Positions 39,931 to 50,636 of a stretch of DNA of 62,800 bases are shown here, piece by piece (the stretch's first letter is position 1; every line of letters starts with the position of its first letter). The notes beneath the pieces were generated by a model. It searched no databases, was not told where the DNA came from, and worked only from the letters and a program-made list of their open reading frames with translations. Position numbers and translations under genes: made by a program. The stretch is from positions 1 through 62,800 of the forward strand of contig JABIGM010000037.1 in assembly GCA_018650165.1 (NCBI GenBank). Reading direction: 5' to 3'. Source of the DNA: Methanobacteriota archaeon. GTDB lineage: Archaea > Thermoplasmatota > Poseidoniia > Poseidoniales > Poseidoniaceae.

Positions 39931-41064
39931 ATGCGCAACCTAAGAATGGTAGTAGTGGCATGTATGCTGCTTCTACCAGGTTGTACTTATTTGGACTCTG
40001 AAGAATCTAAATCTGAAGATACTACTGAAATTGAAGTCGAGATGTTACAAGGTTGTACTGATTCTGAGGCAAATAACTTTGATGAAAATGCTGAAGAAGA
40101 CGATGGGTCATGTGAATATGATGAACCTGAACCTGAACCTGAATTCGGGTGCACTGATTCAGACGCTGAAAATTATAATTCCAATGCGACTGAGGATGAT
40201 GGAACCTGTTGGTTTTTGGAAACAATTCCGTGTAATGGTTTAGTGATTTTATGTCACAGGACCTATGACCAAGTAACCTTCCCCGAAACTCATAACTCAT
40301 TTTCTACTCATGAAGATAACATCTACTATCCCGCTAGTAACCATCGTACTGGTTTCCAAGCGCAATGGAATGCCGGAATGAGGGCTTTCATGTTGGATAC
40401 ACACTATTTGACTACTGCAGATCAAAGTGTCTCCAATGTACGGTTGTGCCATGGTGACTCGGATAGAGGTTTCAGTCCGTGTACATATGGAGCGGTTGAC
40501 CCTTGGAATTGGTTGGGTAATTTAGAATCTGAAATTAATAATGAGGAACGAGATATCGTGACATTGTTGATTGAAAACCATGTTGAAGCAGATCACCTGA
40601 AGGAAATAATGGATGATGTTGGTCTTTCTGACATGATGTATATTCACGAGATGAATGCTGAATGGCCGACCTTGATTGAGTTGATAAATATGGATAAGAG
40701 ACTTGTTGTTTTCTGGGAACAATCTAGTGATTCCACCCATCCCTACTTCCATGATTTCTTAACACATAGTTGGACTACTAATTATGCAGATGAAGATACT
40801 TCATCAATGGACTGTGAACCTTTACGCGGAGATTCTAATCAGGACGCTTTTCATATGAATAACTGGTTAAAGAATCAAGCAGGATTGTCAGACCCCACTC
40901 GTGCGGGTGAAGCAAATAATGTGGACTTCATGGTAGAGAGGGCTATCGAATGTATCGATTCTCATGGAAAGCGCCCGACATTCATTGCTGTCGATTGGTG
41001 GGAAGAAGGCGATGTGGTAGAGGCTGTAAAAAGAGTAAATCTATTGGAATTGGATAGCGACTAG
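39931..41064 (+). CDS. Lipoprotein with two GCTDxxAxN...DDGSC repeats and a PI-PLC-X-like phosphodiesterase domain
   Basis: Lipobox LLPGC; GCTDSEANNFDENAEEDDGSCEY and GCTDSDAENYNSNATEDDGTCWF; TFPETHNSFS...MRAFMLDTHYL...RLCHG. Confidence 0.8.
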   Translation: MRNLRMVVVACMLLLPGCTYLDSEESKSEDTTEIEVEMLQGCTDSEANNFDENAEEDDGSCEYDEPEPEPEFGCTDSDAENYNSNATEDDGTCWFLETIPCNGLVILCHRTYDQVTFPETHNSFSTHEDNIYYPASNHRTGFQAQWNAGMRAFMLDTHYLTTADQSVSNVRLCHGDSDRGFSPCTYGAVDPWNWLGNLESEINNEERDIVTLLIENHVEADHLKEIMDDVGLSDMMYIHEMNAEWPTLIELINMDKRLVVFWEQSSDSTHPYFHDFLTHSWTTNYADEDTSSMDCEPLRGDSNQDAFHMNNWLKNQAGLSDPTRAGEANNVDFMVERAIECIDSHGKRPTFIAVDWWEEGDVVEAVKRVNLLELDSD

Positions 41065-44000
41065 CCCCAGAACCTTCTAGTCCTCGCATATTCTATCTCG
41101 GCAATGTGAATTGCTTCAAGTAAGCCTTCAGTATCTCCTCGCTGAACTTTACGCATCAATCGCTGACAAGTTGCTTCACCGATACCTCTGCCCATTAGTG
41201 CAAGTATGGCATCCATCCCCCGGTTTGCAACAGCTTGAGCGTTTTTCATCATGCGATCTCTATCCTTTCCATCATCCGATTTCACCCATTCCAACAATTG
41301 CTTCTCTAATCCTTCGCGCATACATGCCAACATTTGGCCTCCACACTTCAAACACTTCTTCGCATCAGTCATTTCGGGATATCTTGCGACTCTAAAGCGC
41401 TTTACTGAATTACATTTTAAGCAACACAATACCGCTCTTTCATTCATCAAACGACCTTCCAAACGGGCTCTCACCTGCTCATTATCAAAATTCGGAAGAA
41501 GTAAATCCTTCTCGGATTTACTTGAAATTCCTAGTGGGCCAGATGCAGTAACTTCCAATCCGATGAGTCCAGATTGAATTCCACGTAAGACATCCTTTGC
41601 ACCGGTTATATCCATTCTTTCGTGGAATAACTTACCGAGAACTTCTTCCATTACCGGAGTGCCTCGATACTTTTTCAATAACGCCTGGAGGTTTATTTTT
41701 CGAGGGTCGACGCCATGACGTAAAATCCCGAACACTTTTGCAACTTGTGCAAACCTCCATCTTACTTCACGTGAATTTGGTAATGTAACCGATAGAACTC
41801 CTTCCAATGCTTCAGGTGGCGTGTTTGAAATCCATTCGATTATCTCCGAAGGTGTTACTCCGGCGACTTGAAGAGAGATTCTACAAGGCTCTACAATTAG
41901 CCGTCCCCATCTTCCAGAACGAGTACTTGCCATAGCGAGGAGGTAATGTCCTATCGCCTCGTTAATTTTGTTACCTTGGCAGCAATTAATCACAAGTGCC
42001 TCGCCTCTATCTTCGATAGTTATCAGTCGATCGCTTGGAATCATGTTTGCAGAATTGAAATGTGTGGATACAATGTCTGCTAGTATTCCTTTTGCTTCAC
42101 CATTAAGCGGATAATCTTCCAAACTAGAATCTCCATTTAGTAGTCCTGCTGGGTCAATTTCTGTGATTTCTTCATCGTGCATCAATCCCAGATCTATTGC
42201 AAATAATCTCCGCAAACGACCTGCTTCTCTTGCAACATCGGCAGGCGTAGGTGGAAGTTCTCCCACCCATTGAGGTGCGTGTCCTTGGTCAGATACTGGG
42301 GCGACTAACAATTCATTTTGTTCAGGGTCAGCATCTATCACAATCCAGGTCCTTCCAGCCATAACGAAGCGCCTTTGCCGTCCATCGGCTTCTTCGCCGC
42401 CATCATTTAGTGAAAGGACAAATGCCTCGTCGACATTTCCTAGACTCTGGCGCGTTACAGCATCTCTGACACGGTATGATTGTTTATCTGGAATCATTGA
42501 AAGATGATTTGTGACCCATTGCCGTGTTCTACCTGAACGACTAATCCAGCCCTTAGAAAATTTTGGAGGTGCATCAAAGGACAGTGTTGCTAAATCTTTG
42601 CTTGGCTCCTCATCGTAGGCAAGTTTTGGCTGGTCTGGTAATGATTTCTTTGATGTCGCAATCAATTCCTGCCACACATCGTGGGGCCAGCGATACCACG
42701 GTACTGATTGAGGGTCATCTACACAGCGAATAACCCATCCATCAGCAAGTATTTTGCCAATTCCAATGGTATCTTCTCGACGCCATCCTGAAAATTGACC
42801 CGAATTTGAAATCACTTCTGTGACTGCATCAATTGGTAATGCTCCGTGGCTGTGAACCATCATTACAATTTGATTTGCGGCAACTAATAGTGGCTGTTCT
42901 CTCCATTCTACCGGCTCAATCTCTCCTGAAATTGCTTTACGAGCAATTACTGCAGCCTCAATCAAATCGTCACTTTCCCAGCCGAGTAAATGGCCACTTC
43001 CAATACCGCCTAACCGATGGTCTGCTCTTCCAACTCTCTGGAGCATCCGGTCGACAGAACGCGGAGAGCGGATTTGAACAATATGGTTTACACTACCTAC
43101 ATCTATTCCTAATTCAAGACTCGAAGTACATACCAATCCTTCGATGTTACCATTTCGTAAATCATCTTCCATCTGCGTTCTAGTTTCTCTTGCGAGTGAC
43201 CCATGGTGTACTCCAATGTTCAAATCAGGGGCGATTGCTTGGAGGCGTTGGGACACTGTTTCAGCACTGTTTCTAGAATTTACGAAAACTAGACATGGGT
43301 GCTTTTTTGAAATGAGATCTGCTAATCCGCGTAATGTGGCATGCGCTCTTGGTGAAATTGCCAATTCGAGCGACCCTATTTCATCCTCAGGTAATTGAAT
43401 AATAGCATCTACAGATAATTCAGTAGAGCGTGGTGCAACTGCTTTGATAGCTTCTGCTTCATCAGAAAGCCACGTAGCAACTTGTTCGGGATTCCCAACA
43501 GTTGCAGATAGGCCGATTTTTTGGATTTTGGATCCCTTAAACGCCTCGAGCCTTGACAGTCCTAATGCCAATTGCCAACCTCTTTCACCACCTGCCATTT
43601 CATGAACTTCATCGATTACGACTGCTTTCACTGTACGTAATAGTTCACGTAATCTAGAACCTGTGAACATTAACTGGAATGTTTCAGGCGTTGTTATCAT
43701 CACGTTTGGGGGCTTGCGAACATGTTTGTTTCTTTCAGATTGGGGCGTGTCTCCATGCCGTAGACCTAAAGTAAGCCCTACTGCGGAAGTAATTTCATCC
43801 AACCTTCGGTCTACATCACGGTTTAAAGCGCGGAGTGGGGTAATGTAGAGAATTGACATTCCATCCCATTTTTGGCGCAAACAACGGTCGAGCAATGGAA
43901 GCATTGCTGCCATTGTTTTTCCAGAACCAGTAGGGGCTACAATCAATCGGTCATGCCCTGAAGCAATTTCGTCCTGAGTTACTTCTTGAACGGGCGTTGG

Positions 44001-44069
44001 TATCCACTTTCGTTCATCCAGAGCCTTCTGTAAACCCTCGTCGAGTTTGGAGAAGACGCCTTCGGCCAT
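41061..44069 (-). CDS. lhr: Lhr-type DEAD/DEAH superfamily 2 helicase
   Basis: VAPTGSGKTMAAMLPLL, VIDEVHEMAGGERGWQLALGLSRL, LGIDVGSVNHIVQIRSPRSVDRMLQRVGRADH; C-terminal zinc-finger CLKC...CLKC. Confidence 0.93.
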   Translation of the reverse strand: MAEGVFSKLDEGLQKALDERKWIPTPVQEVTQDEIASGHDRLIVAPTGSGKTMAAMLPLLDRCLRQKWDGMSILYITPLRALNRDVDRRLDEITSAVGLTLGLRHGDTPQSERNKHVRKPPNVMITTPETFQLMFTGSRLRELLRTVKAVVIDEVHEMAGGERGWQLALGLSRLEAFKGSKIQKIGLSATVGNPEQVATWLSDEAEAIKAVAPRSTELSVDAIIQLPEDEIGSLELAISPRAHATLRGLADLISKKHPCLVFVNSRNSAETVSQRLQAIAPDLNIGVHHGSLARETRTQMEDDLRNGNIEGLVCTSSLELGIDVGSVNHIVQIRSPRSVDRMLQRVGRADHRLGGIGSGHLLGWESDDLIEAAVIARKAISGEIEPVEWREQPLLVAANQIVMMVHSHGALPIDAVTEVISNSGQFSGWRREDTIGIGKILADGWVIRCVDDPQSVPWYRWPHDVWQELIATSKKSLPDQPKLAYDEEPSKDLATLSFDAPPKFSKGWISRSGRTRQWVTNHLSMIPDKQSYRVRDAVTRQSLGNVDEAFVLSLNDGGEEADGRQRRFVMAGRTWIVIDADPEQNELLVAPVSDQGHAPQWVGELPPTPADVAREAGRLRRLFAIDLGLMHDEEITEIDPAGLLNGDSSLEDYPLNGEAKGILADIVSTHFNSANMIPSDRLITIEDRGEALVINCCQGNKINEAIGHYLLAMASTRSGRWGRLIVEPCRISLQVAGVTPSEIIEWISNTPPEALEGVLSVTLPNSREVRWRFAQVAKVFGILRHGVDPRKINLQALLKKYRGTPVMEEVLGKLFHERMDITGAKDVLRGIQSGLIGLEVTASGPLGISSKSEKDLLLPNFDNEQVRARLEGRLMNERAVLCCLKCNSVKRFRVARYPEMTDAKKCLKCGGQMLACMREGLEKQLLEWVKSDDGKDRDRMMKNAQAVANRGMDAILALMGRGIGEATCQRLMRKVQRGDTEGLLEAIHIAEIEYARTRRFWG

Positions 44070-44119
44070 GTCGATTGGGCTATGTCACTGGTTCAAGAGG
44101 GCAACGATTCTGACGACTA

Positions 44120-47100
44120 TCAGTCATCATCGTCATAATCATCATCGTCGTCGTCTTCATCCCAGTCTTCATCGTCATCCTCTTCTTCCCATTCATCATC
44201 ATAAAGAGAGCCTTCAGAATGTGTTATAGCGGTGCGATTAGCAGTAATTCCAATCCCCACCAATACTATCACAGATAGAATCGAAAATAACCAAATTAGC
44301 GGTTGTTCACGTATGGAATCAAACCATCCCATGTATGAAACATAAACGATCTCGATCTTATGTTCAGCTGAATTATCTTCATCGTTTACTTCAATGATAA
44401 CATCATCAGGGTCAACGACTACTCTGATTCGGTCAACGCCTTCTTCCGCACTCCAGGTTGTTGAAACTGGAATCAATTCGCCTGCACCGATTTTATTCAA
44501 GGTAGCTGTATCAAATGGAGTAATTGAATCCCCAGCGTAGAAAGAGACCGTGAAGTAAGAATTTGTTTCACCGCCAACGTTTTGAATATCTGCGGTGATT
44601 TCAATTTCTTGGCCTGGTGCAACGTGGTCATCAGAAACTGAAATTGAACTTATCTTCAGTTGTGGGCCAATTGCGCCCAATCTAACCCATTGCCGCTCGA
44701 AATCAGTGTCGTCTGCTGCAACTTCTGCTATTGGGCTTGCTTCCGAGTTAGATACCACTGGGAATTCATTTCCTGCCGAATCATATCCAGTTAGGTAGAA
44801 TCCTACCCAGTCGCCTTCTCGTAAATTGATAATTCCTCCATCGGTCAAATCAACGGTTCCAGTCCAGATTACACTCTGTCCTTCTTGCTGCATTCCGAGT
44901 TTGGCCTTACCAGCCCCCATAGTTAGAGTACGACTTGAATCTCGCATGACCCAATGAACAATTTGTTCTGAGCCAGTCATATCTGCATCTTCTGTTCCAT
45001 GGAATTCTACTGGAACATTTGTTAGGTCGGTCAAAGCCGATATATCGATGGTGTTGAGAGGTGCAGTTCTACTTACAACACGAGGAGCGGTATCATCCAC
45101 AACAACTCTTAGAGTTGTAGAAACCGTTTGTCCAGTCATATCTTCACCCTTGCCCGGAATACCGTCAATTGAGATTAGACATGTTCGTGTAGGTGATGAT
45201 TGGAGGGTTTGTGCGTGTGATAGTGGTACCTCGACTGAATAACTACCATCGTCTCCAAGTGAACCATCAGACCAAATACTCTCGCCATCAAATACTTCGA
45301 TTACAATAGCTGCGTCTTTAGGTGCAGGGACATTGCTTCCTTCGTATACAACTTTACCTGTAAATTCAAGCCTGTCATCATTTCTAACTCTGCTACCGTC
45401 AGCAACAATACCAGTTCTTGGTTCACTGATATCATTAACTTGGAAAGACCCTGCGTCGAGAACTAGATCATTTTCGACAACAAATGTGTGTTCCGCTATG
45501 ATATGGCGAGTTGGATATTCTTCCCCTCTTTCCTTGTAAACTAAAGACAGATCAGAGATGTCTTCATCTGGCCAATCCCAACTAATTGTGAATTGGTAGT
45601 CAATTAAAATCCAGGGCATTCCTGAATCATTCGTAGTCTGAATCATACTAGAACTAGTTGCTAGGTCAATAACATCAGAATTACTTGCAAATATATCATT
45701 TACACCATAGTAAGAGATTATTTGTTGGTCTACTTCACTGTCAGGACCTTCGAAGTCAAAGACCAAATCGATGTACTCGAAGTCTATTGCAGTGTTAGCA
45801 TCAATTAAACCAATTGAAATTGTTTGTTCTGTCCCTGCAAATACTGGTGCGCCATCATTGTGGCCGAACCATTCCAAACCTGTGAAAATTGCAGACGAGT
45901 CCTTTCGGCTTCTGAAAGTAGCATCGTCTGTATCAAACCCTGGTCCTGTTTCCCATGAATAAGACTCTTCGTCGATAATTGTGGTGTGGTGGAGCGGATT
46001 GCCCGCACGATCGCCACCATCCCAATAATATGAGACACGGCCCATGTTTGGATTACGCGAATGGTCGATTGTAGTGGTGAAAGTCTTGGTATCTGCTTCT
46101 GTTTCATTAACTACAATCTTGGTTGCATATTCGCTAGCATCAGCTTCACCATTACGGTTTATATCATGGTCTGCTTCAACCCAGTAAAATAATTTCAATT
46201 CCGTCGGGTCGCCGACTGCATCTGCAACCTTCACGCTAATCTTCTGTGATTCATCAGCTGCTTCGTATGCATCATCAAGCGGGTAGGTCTCAAGTGCTTC
46301 GGGTGGTGTTGCATCGACCTTGTAGGTTCTAAACCAGTCTGAATTAGATGCGAGAACCATAGTTGCATCTCTTTCATTGTAGGTTTGAATTTCATATGAA
46401 AGCCCGCTTTCCACATCGATATCAGGCATTACGATTGAGATAAAGAATGAACCGTTAATGTTTGAAGTATCTCTCCAATTAGCATTTACAAATCCATTTT
46501 GTGAGATTCTGACATCGAATGCACTATCTTTCGGCGCATCGGTCGAATCTGCAAACCACATTGCTCCTTGGAAGTGAAGTGTTTCGCCAGCAGCAACCCA
46601 ACTTCCATCTTCAACATCAGTAGAAGTCGATTCTCCGTCATTATCTCTGATGTTTAGCCAACCAAGTCCGAATGAATTGTTCACACGAAGACCATTTACA
46701 CTCGCTAGAGGCGATGGTTGGAAGCCATTGGTACCAGAAGTGTCTAGGCAATTAGTCGAGAACCGGACATTGTTTTGGTCTGGGAAATTCGAAGTAATGT
46801 GGAATAGCCAATGAATCTCCAAAATTCCATTGCTCAAACTGGACCATGACGAAGAATCGATGTCGACCCAGTCGTCAGGGTCGTTTGGTGATGGGAATAT
46901 ATCCCCATCTTGCCATTCCAATGTTGGAGCACTAGAGGAAGGTGATGCCATGAATGACAAGCTAGCAGATTGGATGTAATTATTTGTTCCATCCCCTACG
47001 ATATGTCTTGTGACAACCTCATAAGGCTCGTTTCTTTCATGAAGAATTTCACCTTCAGGTATTGAGATGTCTAAATTGACAGTATTGATTGAATAAGTCA

Positions 47101-49129
47101 CGCTGAATCTCTCTAATACTACGATTCCTGAACTTTGTGAATTAATTTCAATTGGGATAGTCACTATTCCAGCGCCGGAATCCGGAATTAAATCATTGAA
47201 TGCTTTTACGAAGACTGAGCCACCACGGGTTGTTGTTCCAAGAAGAACACCTTGGCTAACCCATTCATTACTTCCATCTCCTCCTACATCGATACCGACT
47301 TGTTCAGGTGCATTCGAATGCAGGGCTATATTCAAATCATCTAAAGTTGGAGTTGCTGAACCAGTTGATGTGAATCGGACATAAATGTAGATGTATCCAC
47401 TAGTCATTGTTACAGTCTTAGAATCGCCACTGTATTGGAAAATCTTTGTTGAAGTATCTTGGAATTCAACTTGCAAACCTGTACCTGCAGGGGTTGATGC
47501 ATTCCACCATGCTGTAATCGCAACAGGGGCGTTTCCTGAATAATAATTAGAACGTATCTGGAAATATCCACTAGTTTGGAAACTTGTAGAATAGGTTAAT
47601 GAAACGAAATCCAAAACCGGAGTTTCGGTAGATGTTCCGTTGAGATATACTTTCCAAACAATACTAGACCCCGGATTGATAAATGTTAATTTTTGATCGA
47701 AAATACCACTTAGCCATGTCGTTCCACCATCATTTGAAACTTCTAATTCGAGACTTGTATTAGCAGGAACATATCCAACAAGAGCCGATACTGTGATTTC
47801 GGTAACTTGTTTTGTTAATGAAGTGGTTGTACTTGTTACAACAGAAGATGTTGAAGTTGGAGTTCTGTAATCATAAATTGCTCCGATACCTTCCCGTTGA
47901 ATTTTGTTTAACTGTAATGAAGAACAATACTGATAGAAATGGCAATGGAAACCGAATGTATTGTCGCCCAGTTGATCCATTCCATAATGCCCACCGCCAT
48001 TGAGTTCCACCTTACCTGTTCTCTCGACAAAGAAACCATCCATCGTGAAATAGTTGTGATATCCTCTAGAGCTGTAATACTCGTTTGTTGTAATCTTGGG
48101 GAGATCTACGATTAGGCCGCTCGCTTGCGTATTTACATCACCTAATTGCTCTTCGGAGCCCAACAGCCAACTACCATTTATTGAAGTTGGATTGGATGGA
48201 TTAACTTCGTACAGATACCTGTTGTAGTTAGGGTGTGAAGATTCAAACATCAGTAAGAACATACGACCGGTGTCCTCATCGATATCTACCCCCACTGGAT
48301 AGTAATTGCCAGTGTATGCATATGTATTTTGACAGGTCCAAGAACCTGAAGATGAAATTGTCCACTTTACTAGAATTCGATAACTGTATGATACGGTCCA
48401 AACATTGCCATTGCCATCACTTGTAGCATCATATGTGCTGTAAAGTGGTTGCGTATAAGAACAGGAACCTGAACTTACAACTGAATTACCGATATAGCTA
48501 CCAGTAGACATATTGTAACGCTTCATTACAGGGGTCGTATACAATGAAGACCCTGTGTAAGTCGCAGAATGGTATTCGTCACCATGAATGATAACAAATC
48601 CTCTGTAGTTTGAGTTACCCGATGATGAGGTGCCTAGGCTCACAGGGCTTAATTTGCTTGTAGCACCAATAAATCCTAAATCTCCATTTGCAGCAAACCC
48701 GCCAGTATTATTGATTACACCGGTTGATGTTCCATCAGCCGAGCGATCTAATCCGTTTACATTGTTAGTAGGGTTGCCAAGTAACTTAACTTGATTATTA
48801 CCAACCTCTAGATTATTTCTATTTCCATAAGCAAATCCCGGAGGGAGTCCTTGCCATGTGCCACTTCCAGTTCCACCAAAGTCTGAATCATTTGTTAGGT
48901 TACCCCAGGTTGTAGATGAGGGCTTTCCTGCGATATCGAATGTTGCTGAGGACACTTCTGCACCATAGGGGAATGATAAGTTACCAGCGAACCCATTGCC
49001 TGTACCCGAAAATGTATGGGTATAGGACGTTGAACCGTCTTGAAATTGAGTTTCAGTAACGTCTGCCAAGGCCATTGGAGACATCATTGATAGCACGAAT
49101 ATTGCGCTTAAAAATAGAGACTTTCGCAT
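44120..49129 (-). CDS. Giant secreted, TM-anchored surface protein with CARDB-like domain and very acidic C-terminal tail
   Basis: Signal MRKSLFLSAIFVLSMMSPMALA; CARDB-like LKISSISVSDDHVAPGQEIEITADIQNVG...; TM PLIWLFSILSVIVLVGIGITAN; tail DDEWEEEDDDEDWDEDDDDDDYDDDD. Confidence 0.85.
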   Translation of the reverse strand: MRKSLFLSAIFVLSMMSPMALADVTETQFQDGSTSYTHTFSGTGNGFAGNLSFPYGAEVSSATFDIAGKPSSTTWGNLTNDSDFGGTGSGTWQGLPPGFAYGNRNNLEVGNNQVKLLGNPTNNVNGLDRSADGTSTGVINNTGGFAANGDLGFIGATSKLSPVSLGTSSSGNSNYRGFVIIHGDEYHSATYTGSSLYTTPVMKRYNMSTGSYIGNSVVSSGSCSYTQPLYSTYDATSDGNGNVWTVSYSYRILVKWTISSSGSWTCQNTYAYTGNYYPVGVDIDEDTGRMFLLMFESSHPNYNRYLYEVNPSNPTSINGSWLLGSEEQLGDVNTQASGLIVDLPKITTNEYYSSRGYHNYFTMDGFFVERTGKVELNGGGHYGMDQLGDNTFGFHCHFYQYCSSLQLNKIQREGIGAIYDYRTPTSTSSVVTSTTTSLTKQVTEITVSALVGYVPANTSLELEVSNDGGTTWLSGIFDQKLTFINPGSSIVWKVYLNGTSTETPVLDFVSLTYSTSFQTSGYFQIRSNYYSGNAPVAITAWWNASTPAGTGLQVEFQDTSTKIFQYSGDSKTVTMTSGYIYIYVRFTSTGSATPTLDDLNIALHSNAPEQVGIDVGGDGSNEWVSQGVLLGTTTRGGSVFVKAFNDLIPDSGAGIVTIPIEINSQSSGIVVLERFSVTYSINTVNLDISIPEGEILHERNEPYEVVTRHIVGDGTNNYIQSASLSFMASPSSSAPTLEWQDGDIFPSPNDPDDWVDIDSSSWSSLSNGILEIHWLFHITSNFPDQNNVRFSTNCLDTSGTNGFQPSPLASVNGLRVNNSFGLGWLNIRDNDGESTSTDVEDGSWVAAGETLHFQGAMWFADSTDAPKDSAFDVRISQNGFVNANWRDTSNINGSFFISIVMPDIDVESGLSYEIQTYNERDATMVLASNSDWFRTYKVDATPPEALETYPLDDAYEAADESQKISVKVADAVGDPTELKLFYWVEADHDINRNGEADASEYATKIVVNETEADTKTFTTTIDHSRNPNMGRVSYYWDGGDRAGNPLHHTTIIDEESYSWETGPGFDTDDATFRSRKDSSAIFTGLEWFGHNDGAPVFAGTEQTISIGLIDANTAIDFEYIDLVFDFEGPDSEVDQQIISYYGVNDIFASNSDVIDLATSSSMIQTTNDSGMPWILIDYQFTISWDWPDEDISDLSLVYKERGEEYPTRHIIAEHTFVVENDLVLDAGSFQVNDISEPRTGIVADGSRVRNDDRLEFTGKVVYEGSNVPAPKDAAIVIEVFDGESIWSDGSLGDDGSYSVEVPLSHAQTLQSSPTRTCLISIDGIPGKGEDMTGQTVSTTLRVVVDDTAPRVVSRTAPLNTIDISALTDLTNVPVEFHGTEDADMTGSEQIVHWVMRDSSRTLTMGAGKAKLGMQQEGQSVIWTGTVDLTDGGIINLREGDWVGFYLTGYDSAGNEFPVVSNSEASPIAEVAADDTDFERQWVRLGAIGPQLKISSISVSDDHVAPGQEIEITADIQNVGGETNSYFTVSFYAGDSITPFDTATLNKIGAGELIPVSTTWSAEEGVDRIRVVVDPDDVIIEVNDEDNSAEHKIEIVYVSYMGWFDSIREQPLIWLFSILSVIVLVGIGITANRTAITHSEGSLYDDEWEEEDDDEDWDEDDDDDDYDDDD

Positions 49130-49264
49130 GTCTTGGTCACCTCGGGCCACTATGGGCCTTTGGCCCACGTGAGTTCTTTACATTTGAACCATGCTCCGTT
49201 AAGTCACTTTTAAAAAAGCAAACATCGAATAACAAGGCCGGTATTCGCTAACTGAGTGAGACGC

Positions 49265-49636
49265 ATGGGCTGGTGGGATAATCAACATGGAAACCAACTT
49301 AAAATTTCAGGCATTGCAACATTTGTATCTTCATCGCTAACAGTGATGTCTGCAATGCAATTAATGTTTTTACAAGACAAATCTGATTTCCAAGAATACA
49401 CGCCTGCTTCAATTGTATTGATTGTGATTGGAGTCATTGGTTTAGCCGTTTCAGCACCAGCATTTCTCAATCTCAATGCACGAGCAAAATCACTAGGAGC
49501 AATAATGTCATTGAAATCTACTTCTGAACTTCGCAAACAAAAAGCAAACGGCGATGAAGCGGCCCGCATACTAGGTGGACGCTACGAAGAGTCGTGGAAT
49601 TCCTTCCTTCAAGAGAAGGGATTGAAGAAGCGCTGA
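49265..49636 (+). CDS. Small two-TM membrane protein, conserved hypothetical
   Basis: MGWWDNQHGNQLKISG..., two hydrophobic segments; promoter-like TTTAAAAAAGCA at 49209-49220. Confidence 0.6.
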   Translation: MGWWDNQHGNQLKISGIATFVSSSLTVMSAMQLMFLQDKSDFQEYTPASIVLIVIGVIGLAVSAPAFLNLNARAKSLGAIMSLKSTSELRKQKANGDEAARILGGRYEESWNSFLQEKGLKKR

Positions 49637-49652
49637 CTACTGGGTCGTACAG

Positions 49653-50636
49653 ATGGGCGAATCCGATCCGTTGCGCACACTCCTTCGCGAGATTGCTCTA
49701 GCAGCAGGTATGATTTCTCTCTTAGTTCTAGCAATGTGGGCACACACAGGCTCAATGCCCCCTTTGGTCGTAGTAGAATCAAACTCAATGCAACATGACT
49801 CCGATGGTGAAGTCGGCACTATCGATGCGGGTGATCTAGTTCTTGTTCACTCACCCGATAAGAAAAACATCATTACCTTTGCAGAGGCTACTGATTCTAA
49901 TTCTGTAAATTATGGATATGAATCATTAGGTATGGAAGGAGACGTCATTATCTACAAAAGAAATGGAGAAAGTGAAAGTACTCCTATCATTCATCGCGCA
50001 CTATTCAAAATAAATGTTGGAGAAAGTCTTGCACCAAATGAGCAAGGCGAATGTTCTGAAGGCGGTATATTTTGGAATGATGTTTGCGTGATTTCTTGGT
50101 CTGTTCCTGGTTCTGATCAATTAAATGTAGAAAAAATCAATTTGGTTTTTGATGGTGAAACTTTAGGTAAATATCCCTGCAGTGGAGTTGCTGCCCAACA
50201 TGGCTCGGTTTGGTTTAGTGTTGAAAATTATACTCCTGCCAATCCAGGTTTCATCACGCTTGGCGATAACAACAATTGCAATGATGACCAAGGAGTGTTT
50301 GAATTCGCCCAAGGTCTTACATCGATTCATAGCGGCATGATAAAACCGGTTCAAGATGACTGGGTAATCGGTATATCTGGGGCAGAAATTCCTTGGCTAG
50401 GAACTGTGAAATTGATGGTCAGTGGAGGAGATTCTCCCGGCGTTAGTCAAGTTCCAGGATTATCTTTTGTTTATCTTATTGCAGTGATTGGAGTGGTGCT
50501 TCTCATCCCAATGCTAATTCAACCAGTAATCAACAAACTATTACGCAATTCGCCAGAAATGATCGAAGCAGAACGTGAAAATGCAATCGCTAAAATATAT
50601 TCACCAAGTGAACCAGATTTGCGCGAAGAAGAATAA
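49653..50636 (+). CDS. Signal peptidase I-like (S26, Sec11/archaeal type)
   Basis: VVVESNSMQHDSDGEVGTIDAGDLVLV (SxSM), DVIIYKRNG...TPIIHRALF (His in place of Lys), FITLGDNNNCNDD; two TMs. Confidence 0.85.
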   Translation: MGESDPLRTLLREIALAAGMISLLVLAMWAHTGSMPPLVVVESNSMQHDSDGEVGTIDAGDLVLVHSPDKKNIITFAEATDSNSVNYGYESLGMEGDVIIYKRNGESESTPIIHRALFKINVGESLAPNEQGECSEGGIFWNDVCVISWSVPGSDQLNVEKINLVFDGETLGKYPCSGVAAQHGSVWFSVENYTPANPGFITLGDNNNCNDDQGVFEFAQGLTSIHSGMIKPVQDDWVIGISGAEIPWLGTVKLMVSGGDSPGVSQVPGLSFVYLIAVIGVVLLIPMLIQPVINKLLRNSPEMIEAERENAIAKIYSPSEPDLREEE

